In this document: in pieces, positions 42,573-54,643 of the stretch
Position numbering within the stretch: position 1 is the first letter of the stretch
Layout: each line of letters begins with the position of its first letter
Assembly (NCBI RefSeq): GCF_963169125.1
Contig: NC_084796.1
Coordinates: forward strand, 213,903,948-213,967,947
Length of the DNA: 64,000 bases
Reading direction: 5' to 3'
Origin: Humulus lupulus
Taxonomy: Eukaryota; Streptophyta; Magnoliopsida; Rosales; Cannabaceae
The notes under the pieces: generated by a model
Database searches by the model: none
What the model was told of the DNA's origin: nothing
Seen by the model: the letters and a program-made list of their open reading frames with translations, nothing else
Position numbers and translations under genes: made by a program

Positions 42573-43345
42573 TGTACCCCAAAAATACGAGCTAAATTAC
42601 TCAGCACGGGGCACAGCTGGCAGACAGGTCTATGAAGAAAGTGTGCATATAGAGTATCTTGTTAACTCTGGAGTGAGCACCTTGAGTTAGCTTGATAGCC
42701 TACGACAACCAGATAGTCTCTAGATCTCTTCTTACGCCAACGACTTAGTTCGAGATATGCATCGCCTAGATCGCCTTCATTAAACTCTCGACATAACCCG
42801 TGTCAGGTTGGATTAGTCCTACAATACCCACCTCGGGGAATGTGTTCAGCTCGCAGAAGCCTGACTATGACGCATAGTGAAGGATCCCAAAAGACTAGGA
42901 GATTCTTTATACGCCTCATAAAGGCCCAAATTTATTTATGTATTTTTACCCGATATAAATGATATAAATTTAATAGGCAATCATGTATTTATGTAAATGG
43001 GAAGATACCCAAATTTGTAAGTTACCATTTTATCGTACGGTTACCCAAAATTGTCAATGAGAATCTCCTATAAATACAAGGGGAATGGGCGAAAAAAAAA
43101 AGGATCGACTTTTTGTATGCAATAACTCTGCTGAAATTGCCATAAACAATTTCCTCAAGAGCCCTAAACAGATCAATAAGAGTGACTCGTGGACTAGGTG
43201 GGTTTTAAACACTAAACCATGTAAAATTGTGTGAGTGCTTCGTGTTCTTACTTTTTGTTATTTCTTATACATTTGATTTACAAAAAGACTAATCTCTTTG
43301 TTGTCGGATTTCAAAATCCTATGTTTCCAAAAAACCGCATCAACA
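42573..43345 (+). repeat. 5' LTR of element B
   Basis: A 773-bp LTR running TGTACCCC ... CGCATCAACA, homologous in reverse complement to element A's LTR. A TATA box TATAAATA at 43069-43076 divides an about 500-bp U3 from R-U5. Confidence 0.85.
43069..43076 (+). promoter_or_regulatory. TATA box of element B LTR
   Basis: TATAAATA in the context CTCCTATAAATACAAGGGG. The homologous site in element A carries the solo LTR insertion. Confidence 0.65.
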
Positions 43346-43348
43346 GAT

Positions 43349-43367
43349 TGGTGCTTTCAATGAGAGC
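43349..43367 (+). other. Primer binding site of element B
   Basis: TGGTGCTTTCAATGAGAGC, three bases inside the 5' LTR; the first 11 bases are identical in element A. The matching tRNA was not identified. Confidence 0.7.
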
Positions 43368-43412
43368 AGATTAGGCTTGAATTCTCACACAAGTTTCAAC
43401 TCAACAATCACT

Positions 43413-45740
43413 ATGGTGGTCACCCGTTCATGCGCGACAACCAAACAGAGCAACCTTATGATCAGGAGGGTCACCATGCGACAATCCCCACTGGAGAACG
43501 TACATTCACACAATGTCGCCCTAGAAAATAGCATGTGGACCACAATGATGCTGGAAGTTTAGCCTCACGCCCTCCAAATCCCATCCTGGATACCTGACAG
43601 CCATCAAGATGAAAAATGTACAATTAAGGAACCACCTTTGCCAATCCAATAAGCGAATTGAGGAGATTTTAGCTCGATTAACCCCTTCTACAACCAATGC
43701 TAATGTCGGGAGTCAAAGTGGGTCCCACATATCCCACAGGAATAATCAACCTAATTTCAGTCGCTCCTTCAAAACTACAGCTCTGAGTTCCATACCTTCT
43801 GAAAGGACTCCACGAAATACTTAACCTGCCAATTCTCACCGGAATAATCGACCCAACGTCAATCGTTCTGTCTGAACTGCGACCCCTAGTTCCGTACCTT
43901 TTGAAAGGATTCTGCGAAATACTCAAATTGCTCACCCTCGCAGAAATAATAATTCAACTCTCACTCCCAGGAATCATCCTTGCCAGACAAGGAGAGCTAA
44001 AGCTGACTCAAGGAGAAAAGACGTCCAAATAAATCCATCAGAGCCTCGACTAGCAGCTCTAACACGAAGAAACGAATCTGCACTGCCACCAACCTAGGAA
44101 ATTGGAGTAGACCAAGGGCGAGCTAATCTAGTGTGTCCTGATGGAATAAGGATAGCTTCACCAATAAGGCATCCTCCATCGCCAATTCGACATCCAACGT
44201 CACCTCGCCCACAGAGAAATGCTTCAACCCAAGGGAATAGCAGGAGAAATCCTCCCCCTCAGAAGACCCTGATATCATGCGATCTCGTGCCAATAATCTA
44301 AATCCTCGATCTCAGCCACAAGATGAAAGCTTCGGGAATAGGGCTATTGGACAGAGAGCCAGAGGGGAGGTAGGCACGAGAGCATCCTAAGGAATCAGTT
44401 AAACTTCGCACAAAGTCTTCACACCAACCCGCAATCTAACCTGTGTGATCATTTGAACTCACGAAGTGGACATCCAACTCGCAAAATGATTTGAGTTATA
44501 CTCAAGCCAAGGGAGATCTGTCTATTGTACGTGACAATGGGAATGTCCTGCCTAACTGAGCTTAATCTTAGAGGGATACTAACCTATCTAACATGTACAA
44601 AAGGGTGGGAGCTGAAAACCAACTCTCAAACAACCTAGAGACCAAGAATCCAACCCTCAAGCGGCTAGCCTAAATAGAGGAGCAGATGAAAAGTCTTCTG
44701 TCTGGGAGGAATATTGATGACTCTGATTCTAATGAGGAGCTCAAGCATTTTACTCCCCATATTGCGGCAGCTCCATATCCTACTGGCTATAGAATGCCGA
44801 CCATGCATACATATAATGGAACCACTAATCCATCCAACCACCTAGGGACCTTCAACACGTTGATGATGGCCCACAATGTAAGTGTCGATCTAAGGTGTAT
44901 TCTATTCCCTGCAATGTTGACTGGATCAGCCAAACTGTGGTTTAATAAATATAAAAACATCCAATCGCCTCCTGGAAAAAATTGTCTTCCAAGTTCAAGA
45001 GACAGTTTCAGGCTGCAAAAGAGAACCGAGTAGAGGCAGATTCATTGGCTAACATCAAGCAGCAGCTTGGTGAATCCCTGAAGGCATATCTCAACTGATT
45101 CACAATTGCAGCGACCCGAGCTAGAGATGTTGATTATAGCTCTAAGCTCATGGCTACGAGGATGAGAATTACCATAGGGTGAGATTTGTGGAAAGAACTT
45201 CAGAGAAAAGGAGTAAAGAGTGTGATGAATTCTTGGCTCAAGCTGAAGAATGGATAAACTTAGAAGAGGTAGAGTCTGTTGTCACAGGAACCGGCCAAAC
45301 CCCCGTTTAGCCCTTTAGAGTGGTAACGGATGCTGCAACTATGGCTCAGCCCCTACCCAGAATAACTAGTTGGGGCCAATAAATGTAAAGGGAATGGTGA
45401 GGGCGACCAGAATGGGTCCAAGAAAAATAAGCACGAGGAGAAATATACCTCCATCTACACCGCTTATACTAATTTAAGAGATACACGAGAGAGTATTTAT
45501 TTAGCTAACTCTACTCGCCTTCCATGGAAGAAGCCCGAGCCCATGAAGTCACAAAGGGCGAAGAGAGACCCAACTAAATTATGTCAATATCATAATGACA
45601 TTGGTCATAACACCGATGATTTCCATCAATTGAAAGATAAGATCGAGACTCTCATCCAGGTTGGACTGTTAGGAAAATACGCTCGAAATAGGGTAGCTCC
45701 AAGTCAACCGGCGGGGCAGAATGCTTAGCCAGCTCTGGCA
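43413..45740 (+). pseudogene. Element B gag
   Basis: Start MVVTRSCATTKQ at 43413. The capsid region at about 44686-45260 has FPAMLTGSAKLWFNKY and then, in another frame, SLANIKQQLGESLKAYLN. A zinc-knuckle-like LCQYHNDIGHNTDDFHQL at 45585-45640 keeps C and H residues but has lost the last Cys (DF where D has EC). Several stops and frameshifts make it nonfunctional. Confidence 0.87.
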
Positions 45741-48700
45741 AGTCAGGACAACCCTTAACCAGCTCAAGGAAATCAGATTATCCCTCCTCCTATTGAAGGA
45801 GGGGAAATATCCATTATTGCTGGAGGGCCCCATTTGGTAGGAATGAGCAATGGAGCCCAGAAAAAGTATATCCAGGAGCTGAAGACATATAATGTCGCCG
45901 AATTTGTACCGGAGCAGAGGTTATCAAAGCAACAACAATTGGAGAAACAAACAATCATTTTTACGAAAGAGGACACTAGCCACGTCCAATTCCCGCATAT
46001 TGACCCACTGGTGATAACCATCCAGCACGCTAATCAAAGAGTAAGAAGGATATTGATCAAAAAAGGGAGCTCAATAAACGTGTTATTAAGGTCCACCCTT
46101 GAAAAGATGGGGCTATCTGTAGCCAATCTTAAAGCGACCTCAATGACCCTCTAGGGATTTTCGGGAAAGGGAATGGCAGCCATAGGAACAATCGAGCTTG
46201 TAGTCACATTAGACGAGGAGACATGAGTTGTCGCCAAGATGCTCGAGTTCGTAGTAATTGATTGTCCAACTGCCTATAGAGCAATTTTGGGGAGACTTGC
46301 ACTGATGGCGTTTGAAGCTATAACTTTAGTTCACCATCTGGCCATGAAGTTTCCATCGTCCTCGGGGATATGCACTGTGAGGGGAGATCAACTCGCTGCA
46401 AGGGAAAAGCATGGCCCGGGCAGCAAGCCATAGTAATAACTCTGAGGAGAATGAGGAACGTCAGGCAATGGTAATTGTCGAAGAGGTGGAAGAACCCCAG
46501 AAAGTTGGAAATGAGGTTGCCTAACCCGAAGAAACTGATCTGAGATTAGGCAAAGACAGATCTGAGCTCCAGGCTTTAGAGGAGCTGGATGAAATCATCC
46601 TCGACCTAGAAGAACATTTAAAAGTTGTAATGATTGGAAAAAATCTCGGATTCGAAAGAAAAAATGAAGTTGTCAAATTTATAAGAAGAAATCTTGACGT
46701 ATTTGTGTGGTCGCATGTGGACATGGTAGCAATTAGACCAAGCGTGATGATGCACACATCAAACCTGGACAAAAACGTACATGCGAAGGTGTAGAAATGA
46801 AGGCTGCTGGGAAAAGAGAGAGGAGAAGCTTTGGAGGACAAGGTAGCTCGCTTATTGAAGTACGGGTTCATCAGGGGGGCTAAATATATGACCTCAATAG
46901 CCAACCCCGTTTTGGTCCCAAAGCCTAATGGAAAGTGGAGAACCTACAATGATTTCTTCGACCTTAATAAAGTTTGTCCTAAGGATTTTTCCCACTACCT
47001 AGAATTGATCAACTGGTAGGTGCGATAGCTGGTCATTCATGGATGCGTATTCTGGATATAATCAGATCGTGATGAACCCTGCAGACCAAGAGCATACCAG
47101 CTTCATGACCGAGCATAACGTATATTGTTACAAAGTTATGTCATTCGAGCTGAAGAATGCTGGTGCAACTTACCAAAGTCCAGTCAACAAGATGTTCGTT
47201 AACCAGATCTGGAAAAACATGGAGGTGTATGTCGAAGATATGCTCGTCAAGCCAAAGACTGCCAATGACCATGAAGTTGAACCCCCAAAAATGTACTTTT
47301 GGGGTGTCATCGGGGAAGTTCTTAGGTTTCATATTAGAAATGCAAGGGGGATCAAGGTAAACCCATAAAAGATCAGGTCGCTATTAGAAATGCCTTCACC
47401 AAGGTCGCGAAAAGATGTATAAAGCTTAATTGGAAAGGTCATGGCCTTAAACCGATTCGTATCAAAGTCCACTGACAAATGGATAGAAGAGTGCAAACAT
47501 GAATTTCTGAATCTGAAGACTCATCTATCTGAGCCCCCTGTGTTATCAAAACCAACTCTTTGGGAAGGCCTACACTTATACCCAGCTGTAACAGAAAACG
47601 TAGTCAGTGCTGTGTTAGTTTGAGAGGAAAATAGAACATAGAAACCAGTATATTATGTAAGCAAGAGGCTTCTGGGAGCTGAATATAGATTTCCTCTAAT
47701 TGAAAACTTGCATTTTGTGTGATCTTGACCTCGAGAAAACTCAGGCCGTATTTCCAGTCCCACACTATATACATCTTAATCAATCAACCTTTAAGGTAGG
47801 TCTTGCAAGAACCTGAGACATCGTGGTGTTTTTTAAAGTGGTCCATCAAACTCATTCTATTCAAGATATTACACAAACCACAAACAACAACAAAGGCCAA
47901 GCGCTCACTAACTTTGTGGCTAAATGTGCCGGGTTCCAGGACCAACCAATGAGAGAACTTGTACAAGAGTTGTGGAAACTCTTCACTGATAGATCATCAA
48001 ACGAGAATGGGTCTAGAGCTGGAATAACTCTAATTTCACCTGAAGGACATCGCTTCCATATGACTCTCAGATTTGGTCTCCAAAAATGAAGCGAAGTACG
48101 AGGCATTATTGGCTGGAGTTCAGATAGCAAAGGAGCTAAAAGCAAGAGCAAATCAATGCTTTAGCGATTCTCTGCTCGTGGTTAATCAAGTATTAGGGGA
48201 GTGCCAGCCTCTAGGAATCAAAATGGCAGCTTATCTAGCTAAGGTTAAAGGTGAACTGTCTAAATTCGAGTTCTATTATGTCGAGCAGGTCCCCCACGAA
48301 CAGAACATTAATGTTGACGCTCTAGCTCGAATCGCCACAACCTAGGAAGTGGACACATTAAATGTGCTCCTTGTATAATTCATCGAACAACCAAGTATTT
48401 AGAAAGAGTCAATGGAAGTCAGAGTAATTTCCACAGAACCGACCTAAATGACTCATATTGCCGAGTACCTTACGACTTGTAAACTACCAAAAGATCAAAA
48501 GAATGCAAGAAAATTGTTGTATCGGATCCCACAGTATGTTATGGTTGAAGGAATTCTTTACAGATGACGCCATTCATTGCCCCTCTTGCGATGTAAACTG
48601 CCCAAGGAAGCACAAACCATCCTTTGGGAAGTACATGAAGGGTTTTTTGGAGACCATGCTGGGGGGACAGAACTTGGCTCTTAAGTTATTAAGGCGAGGC

Positions 48701-49625
48701 TACTTCTGGCATACACTCAAGAAGGACTTGACCTCGTATGTCGAAAAGTGCGGTAAGTGCCAGGATTTTGCCATTATTTCTCGAGCAGCACCTATGGAGC
48801 TAACCATGATTTTGTCTCCTTGGCCATTTGTTGTATATGGGATTGACTTAATCGGCTCATTGCCAACTGGAAAGGGAGGAGTTCGCTATGAGGTTGTTTC
48901 CATCAACTACTTTACTAAGTGGGTTGAGGCCGAGACCTTGGTGATTATAAACTCTAAGAGAGACTTAGATTTTTTCGTGAAAAACATCATATGTCATTTT
49001 GGACTCCCATAGAAGATTGTGTCTAACAATGAGACTCAATTTGATAGTGACCTATTCACAACCTTTTGCGAGAAATACACCATAATGAAGAGTTTCTCCT
49101 CTGTATCATACTCTCAAGCTAATGGGCAGGTCGAGGTAGTTAACAAAAATAAAGGCGATCTTAAAGAAGCGACTAGAAGATGCTAAAGGGCTATAGCCAG
49201 AACAGCTTCTGCAAGTGCTCTTGGCCTATAGGACCTCACATCGCACATCTACTGGGCATACATTCTTCTCTCTAACCTTTGAAAGTGAGGCTATGCTCCT
49301 AGTAGAGGCTCTAGTAATGTCACATAGGCAACAATCCTACAACCAAGATCAGAATCATGACATGCTTAATGCATCCCTGGATTTCATTGAAGATTGGTAG
49401 TAGGAGTCCCAATTACAGCTCGCCCATTACCAGCAAAGGGTTACTCGCTACTTTAATTCGAAAGTCAAAGCGCGTAGACTCGAACTGGGTTATTTAGTGC
49501 TGTGAATGGTATTTTTGTCGAACAAAGATCCTAAAGAAGGTGAATTGGGACCGAACTAGGAAGGATCTTACTAGATCACGGAAATCTTGCGTGAAAGAAC
49601 CTTCAAACTTGCTCGGTTGAGTGGA
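45741..49625 (+). pseudogene. Element B pol
   Basis: Domains in order. Protease near 45834-46440 (RRILIKKGSSINVLL, where KKGS replaces DNGS). RT 46831-47370 (VLVPKPNGKWRTY, MDAYSGYNQIVMNPAD, YVEDM for YVDD). RNase H 47441-47650. Archaeal-type RNase H about 47960-48345 (LFTDRSSNENGS, EAKYEALLAG, FSDSLLVV, VDALARIA). Integrase 48590-49625 (KCGKCQ, YGIDLIGSLPTGKGG, SNNETQF where the second catalytic Asp is Asn, then ANGQVEVVNK). Many stops. The gag-pol joint is read through with a Gln codon. Confidence 0.9.
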
Positions 49626-50576
49626 TAATTGGTCCCACGGACCTGGAATTCTCTACATCTCAAAAAATACTATCAGTAATAGGACGACTTTGTTAGTGTT
49701 TAATATTCTTAGAATTTTTTGTTTTGTATATAAGACTTCTTTACAAAATTCGTTTTATTTTAATAACACAGGATTGCTACATAATTTAAACGTGGAACCA
49801 ATATTTTATCTTATTCTTGTAATGTATCACGAGCTCATTTTGTAAAAGCGATTTAGAATATTCATAAATTCTAATCCCTTGGGGGGCATATAACCCTCTA
49901 AGAGTCTTTGAAATATTCAACAAATTTAGATAAAATTTGCGCAACTTAGAATTTGAAAAATAGATTATTCTACGGCTTTTTGAAGCTCGAATTTTCAAAG
50001 AAAATCTGAATACGAACTAAGTTAAGAAAATTCAAAGTAACACAAAACCTAGAATTCAACTTGGTAATCCTAGATATAACTAGGTCTGAGACCTGATTCT
50101 TAACATGTGTAACACTATTAGGAGAACAAACTCCTGGATATAACCAGGTCATCGACCAAAATTAACTGGTTAATCCATCAGGCATTTATCTCCCTGGTTC
50201 TTAACAGGTGTAACGCTATTAGGCGAACAAACTCCTGGATATAACCAGGTCATCAACAAAAATTAACTGGTCGAGCCATCAGGTTTTTATCTCGATCTAA
50301 AGTTAACCCCTATGAATGTGCAAATGCCAAGGATTTGTTATTTTTTTTAAAAAAAGTTCATAAACAAGGCTAAATAATAGATAAAGGGGAACAAAAAAAT
50401 AGATCAAAAATTAATAAGCATGTACTAACGCAAGTATGTGAATAACTCGAGGAAAAATAACCTCAAACTAAGCCCGAAGGCGATTGTCTCAGCTTTTGAA
50501 ATCTTAATTACAAAGGGTTCAAAGAACCCATAGTAAAACTAAAAAAAAAAAAAAAAGAAGAGGACACCCTAGACAT
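49626..50576. other. Spacer between element B pol and its antisense gene
   Basis: Non-coding, the same position as 11769-12925 in element D. It contains a 101-bp tandem duplication (50093-50193 and 50194-50294) with three CCTNGATATAACNAGG hairpins and an A-rich run near 50540. Confidence 0.7.
50069..50294. repeat. 101-bp tandem duplication with repeated hairpins
   Basis: Copies begin CTGATTCTTAAC at 50093 and CTGGTTCTTAAC at 50194. Hairpins lie at 50069-50084 (CCTAGATATAACTAGG), 50133-50148 and 50234-50249 (both CCTGGATATAACCAGG). The fourth stem pair changes from A:T to G:C, keeping the stem. Confidence 0.8.
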
Positions 50577-51295
50577 CACTGAGCTTTGGCAACTTGCCCA
50601 TGTGAGGTCACCTCTTCATCACCCTCTTTAGCAGCCCCAGAAGCCTCTACGATCTTGGAGAGCTCTTGCAATAATCGGTTATGGAACTTGGCAAGGAATC
50701 GCCCCCAAAGTTCTGCATCAAAAAATAAGAAGTCTCATTCCTGGTTGTATGCCCAGCACCGATATATCATTTTCTCCAGAGAGCATGTTGCCTCCGCAAC
50801 CTCCTGCTTGGCCTTCTCAGCATCATGTTTGGCTCTCTCCATGACCTCGGACAACCTCTTTTTAAGCACGTCGACTTCCTCAAGTTTCATGCTGAGGTTG
50901 TCGATCTCGACTTGCAACTAATCTCGACGCTGGCTCACCTTGATGACATGTCCCTTGGCTATTCGCACACTGTCCTGGGATGCCACTAGAGCAGCCCTGG
51001 CCTTGTCCCTTTGAGCTCAGATTCAGGCGATGCTACGGATTTGGGATAAACTAGGCTACAAAAAAAAATAACAGGTTTAGCTCGTGAAAAGGAGAGAAAC
51101 GAAAAATATGTGTGCAAAAAAAAGGGATAACTTACAATTAGATTCAATCCCAATGCCGACTCCAGGACATTCTCCAGGGAATGATCCTCTATGGCTCTCG
51201 GGTCCTTGATGATCATCTGATTGGCATAGCCCACCAAGAGATTTGTCATATCATGGAGGGACTCACGAAATTCCTTCGGAATCCTTCCAACCTCG
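50577..51295 (-). pseudogene. Antisense gene of element B, C-terminal part (coiled coil)
   Basis: Read on the minus strand from 51295. MTNLLVGYANQMIIKDPRAIEDHSLENVL is followed by a donor-like AATT|GTAAGT near 51138 and a T-rich TTTTTTGTAG acceptor near 51060. Then comes a coiled coil (RAQRDKARAALVASQDSVRIA, later EVDVLKKRLSEVMERAKHDAE) ending at a stop at 50577. Two in-frame stops interrupt the last exon. The position and the coiled-coil end match the antisense protein of element D. It continues upstream at 60328 across element G. Confidence 0.78.
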
Positions 51296-53353
51296 TGTAA
51301 TGACCCGACTATCTTAAAGACCTCGGATCATTAAAAACTACTAAGCATAACTACTATTTTGGAATACATACATAAAACAATAGAACTTTATTATAAAAAT
51401 CCAAAATACGGGATACCATTGTTATTACATAATGAAAACAAAACCTTTAAATTAATTGTTCAAATACTAAATGCAAAAATAAAACTTAAATACATCATTA
51501 AAAGACTTGAAACAAAACGTCATCCTCGATCTTTTCCAGCAGTCCATCCATTCGGTCCTCTCCCAATACACATGCCAAAGCTTCCATGAATTTGTCCCGC
51601 CTTCCAAGCATATTTTCCTAGACCATCTAAAATAAAAGGAATGAGCCTAATGCCCAACAAGGAACATCTACTAAAACATAACATAAATCATAAGACTAAA
51701 AGCATATACTATAAAACATATAACGAAAAAATGTATATCATATAAACATAGGACTACAATATTAATGGTCATTGACTCATTAACGTAGTATGTGATAAAA
51801 CCATCTAGGTCCTCTGTCTACTAATCAAGGTAGGTTAGATCACAAAATAGTATATGATAAGCCATCTAGGTCCTCTGTCTACTAATCGAGGATAATGATA
51901 AAAATCTTGGAATTGATTTGCTATCTAAGCAACTATATTTCTCAAGTGACTACAACATAAAACATATACAAACATATATACATATACATAACATAGCATA
52001 TAAACATATCATAACACATACAATCTAATCTATTTTCCTTACCTTGAGTGTGGAGAGAAAAAGAAAGAGAAGAGATTGCTTGCTATAAAAAAAAAATCCA
52101 ATCAACCTTAAATACAACATAAGATATTTATATTAGAGCCTTCTAATAAAACTATACTTTCAATATTTTTCTAAACCTCATTAAGTCATACCTTCAACCT
52201 AGAACCAAAATGATGAAATCCCGAGTCTTCTCTCCAATGTCTATCTCCAACAACAACACCAAGAGTTTGGATACTTGGGTAGATTTTAACTATATATTGT
52301 CTTGATGGGGTTCAATATTTTGGCTATAATAGGATTTAAAAAGGCAATAGTGTTTAAGGCAAAATAAAGAAAAAAGAAGAAAAAGATCCCGAGTACTATA
52401 AGGACTAGTGTTTCGGCTATGGCTATGTAGAGTGTTTATGGAAAAATGGAGAGAGATTTTGGGAGTATGGGTATTGATATGAGAGGTTTTTGAGAGTTTT
52501 TTAGTGTGAGAAAAATAGTGAAGGGTAAGTCTCTATTTATTGGCTTCAAATCCCAACTCCCTTCCTTGATTTTCTCCACACTATTCAACTTAAATTTTAA
52601 AAAGAAAACCTTCCCTCCACTATATGGTTTTGGCCAGCATAGTCTTACTCCCTTCTTGTTGCTACATCATCTCCAAGTATGCCACATAGTCTCCATTTGG
52701 TTCAAACTTTAGTCAAAGTCCAAACTACTATCCTATATCTCGTAACTATGTTCCTTTCTGTAGAAACATTAAAGTAACTGGAGTTGTAAAAGTTCGATTT
52801 TGGCTACTTGTATACCGTTGGATAGCTAATTAAATTATCTAAAACTTTTTAGAAATACTATTTTTCCAAAATCGTAATATAAATAGGTCAAAACTAGGCC
52901 TGAAATTACAACACCCTAAAGTTACGAAAACTGCATTTACTTATCTAACTCTTCTTGATACATAGTCACTTAATTCAAATATATCTAATCTTGCCTATCT
53001 TTAAAATTAAAAAAAAAATCAAATCCTTCCTATTTTTGAGCCAAGCCTAAGACTAAGCTATTTTGGTTTTCATTTTAATTTTAATACTTGAACTTAGTAT
53101 AATGCCACATGTTCACTTCTTAATACATCAAATAACATGTGCATTTAAATACTTAATAAAACTATACACTAATTTAATCATATGCTAAAATAATTATAAT
53201 TACCCAAACTATAATTATTTCTAAGTTATAAAATTATAACCTAAATAACTTAATCTTAAAGCAATCTTTATTCCACAACTCAAGTCATAACTAAATCTAA
53301 CCTGAGGACAGATTTAAGGAGTTTATAAGAAAATAATAACCTTGGTTATTACA
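51296..53353 (-). repeat. Element G 3' LTR (left copy)
   Basis: 2058 bp. It differs from the right copy by scattered substitutions and small indels, including a missing stretch of about 30 bp near 51893. The minus-strand TATA site reads AATAAATA (52541-52534) where the right LTR has TATAAATA. A two-copy 60-bp repeat (CCATCTAGGTCCTCTGT) lies at about 51790-51895. Confidence 0.93.
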
Positions 53354-53368
53354 ATCTTCCCCCTTTAG
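53354..53368 (-). other. Polypurine tract of element G
   Basis: Minus-strand CTAAAGGGGGAAGAT immediately precedes the 3' LTR start TGTAATAACC. Confidence 0.85.
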
Positions 53369-53399
53369 AGAAATTTCGTCCTCGAAATTTTACTTACCA

Positions 53400-54610
53400 T
53401 ACAATTCAGGATACCATGCTCAGATGTCTTCCTCCAACTCCCATGTTGCCTCCCGTTCTGTGCTATTACTCCATAGGACCTTGACTATCGAAATACTCTT
53501 ACACCGTAATTCCCTCACCCCCTTCTCTAGGATGCTAACCGGTCATTCCTCTTAACTCAGGTCTTTCTGAAGTGCTAACGTATCATACTTGAGAACGTGA
53601 GTTGGGTCTTACACATATCTACGCAGCATCGAGATGTGAAACACATTAGGGCTATCTGCTGGAGCTGGTGGTAGGGCTAATCTATATACTATTGTCTCCA
53701 CCTTGTCCAATATCTCAAAAGGACCTATAAACCAGGGACTAAGTTTGCCTTTCTTCTGAAACCGCTTCACTCCCTTCATAGGAGATAATTTTAAGAAGAT
53801 TTGATCTCCGACTTTGAATTCCACATATGTCCACTTGGCATCCGCATAACTCTTTTGTTGACTCTGAGCAGCGAGCATACACTTTCAAATTAGCTCCACT
53901 GCGTCGTGAGGTTCTCTAACAACTTCGGGTCCAAGAAGTTGTCTTTCTCCTACCTTGTCCCAATGTAACGACGATCGACACTTCCTTCCATAAAGTAACT
54001 CATAGGGTGCCATACTGATCGCTGCTTGGTAGCTATTATTATAGGAGAACTCTATAAGTGGCAAATACTTACTCCATGATCCCACGAAGTCTAGTACACA
54101 AGCATGCAACATATCTTCTAAAATTTGTATGGTACACTCGAACTGTCCATCGGTCTGAGGATGAAATGTCGTATTGAGACTTAGCTTGGTACCCATGGCT
54201 TACTGCAAGCTTCCCCAAAATCTCGATGTAAACACCGATCCTCTATCAGATACTATGGTCTTAGGGATTCCATGCAGTCATTCAATTTCTCGAACATAAA
54301 TGTCTGCGTACTGGTCCACAGTGTATGTAGTCTTGACAGGCAGGAAGTGAGCTAACTTGGTGAGTCTATCTACCATAACCCAAGCTGAGTCGTGCTGCTT
54401 ATTTGTTCGTGGTAATCCTGTCACGAAGTCCATGGCTATGTCTTCCCACTTCCATTCTGAAATACTAAGCGATTGTAATAAGCATGTAGGTCGTTGATGT
54501 TCTGTCGTTACTTGCTGGCATATTAGGCATTTGGACACATACTCTGCTATGTCTTTCTTCATTCCCGGCCACCAATAGAGTGCCTTAAGGCCGTGAGTCA
54601 TCTTGGTAGA
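53400..54610 (-). pseudogene. Element G integrase with chromodomain-like end
   Basis: 54601-54278 has the zinc-binding end CLICQQ and the core start WKWEDIAMDFVTGLPRT (first catalytic Asp). 54196-53885 has HPQTDGQFECTIQILEDML; the residue after the usual DGQSE is F-E, so the catalytic Glu is kept. 53878-53609 covers the GPF segment (FIGPFEILDKV). From 53610 to about 53410 a stop-containing frame reads KVLWSN and EREATWELEEDI, the chromodomain-like tail. The breaks are few. Confidence 0.87.
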
Positions 54611-54643
54611 CCCCGGGTGAATTGAGTATGGGGTAGTGTATGC

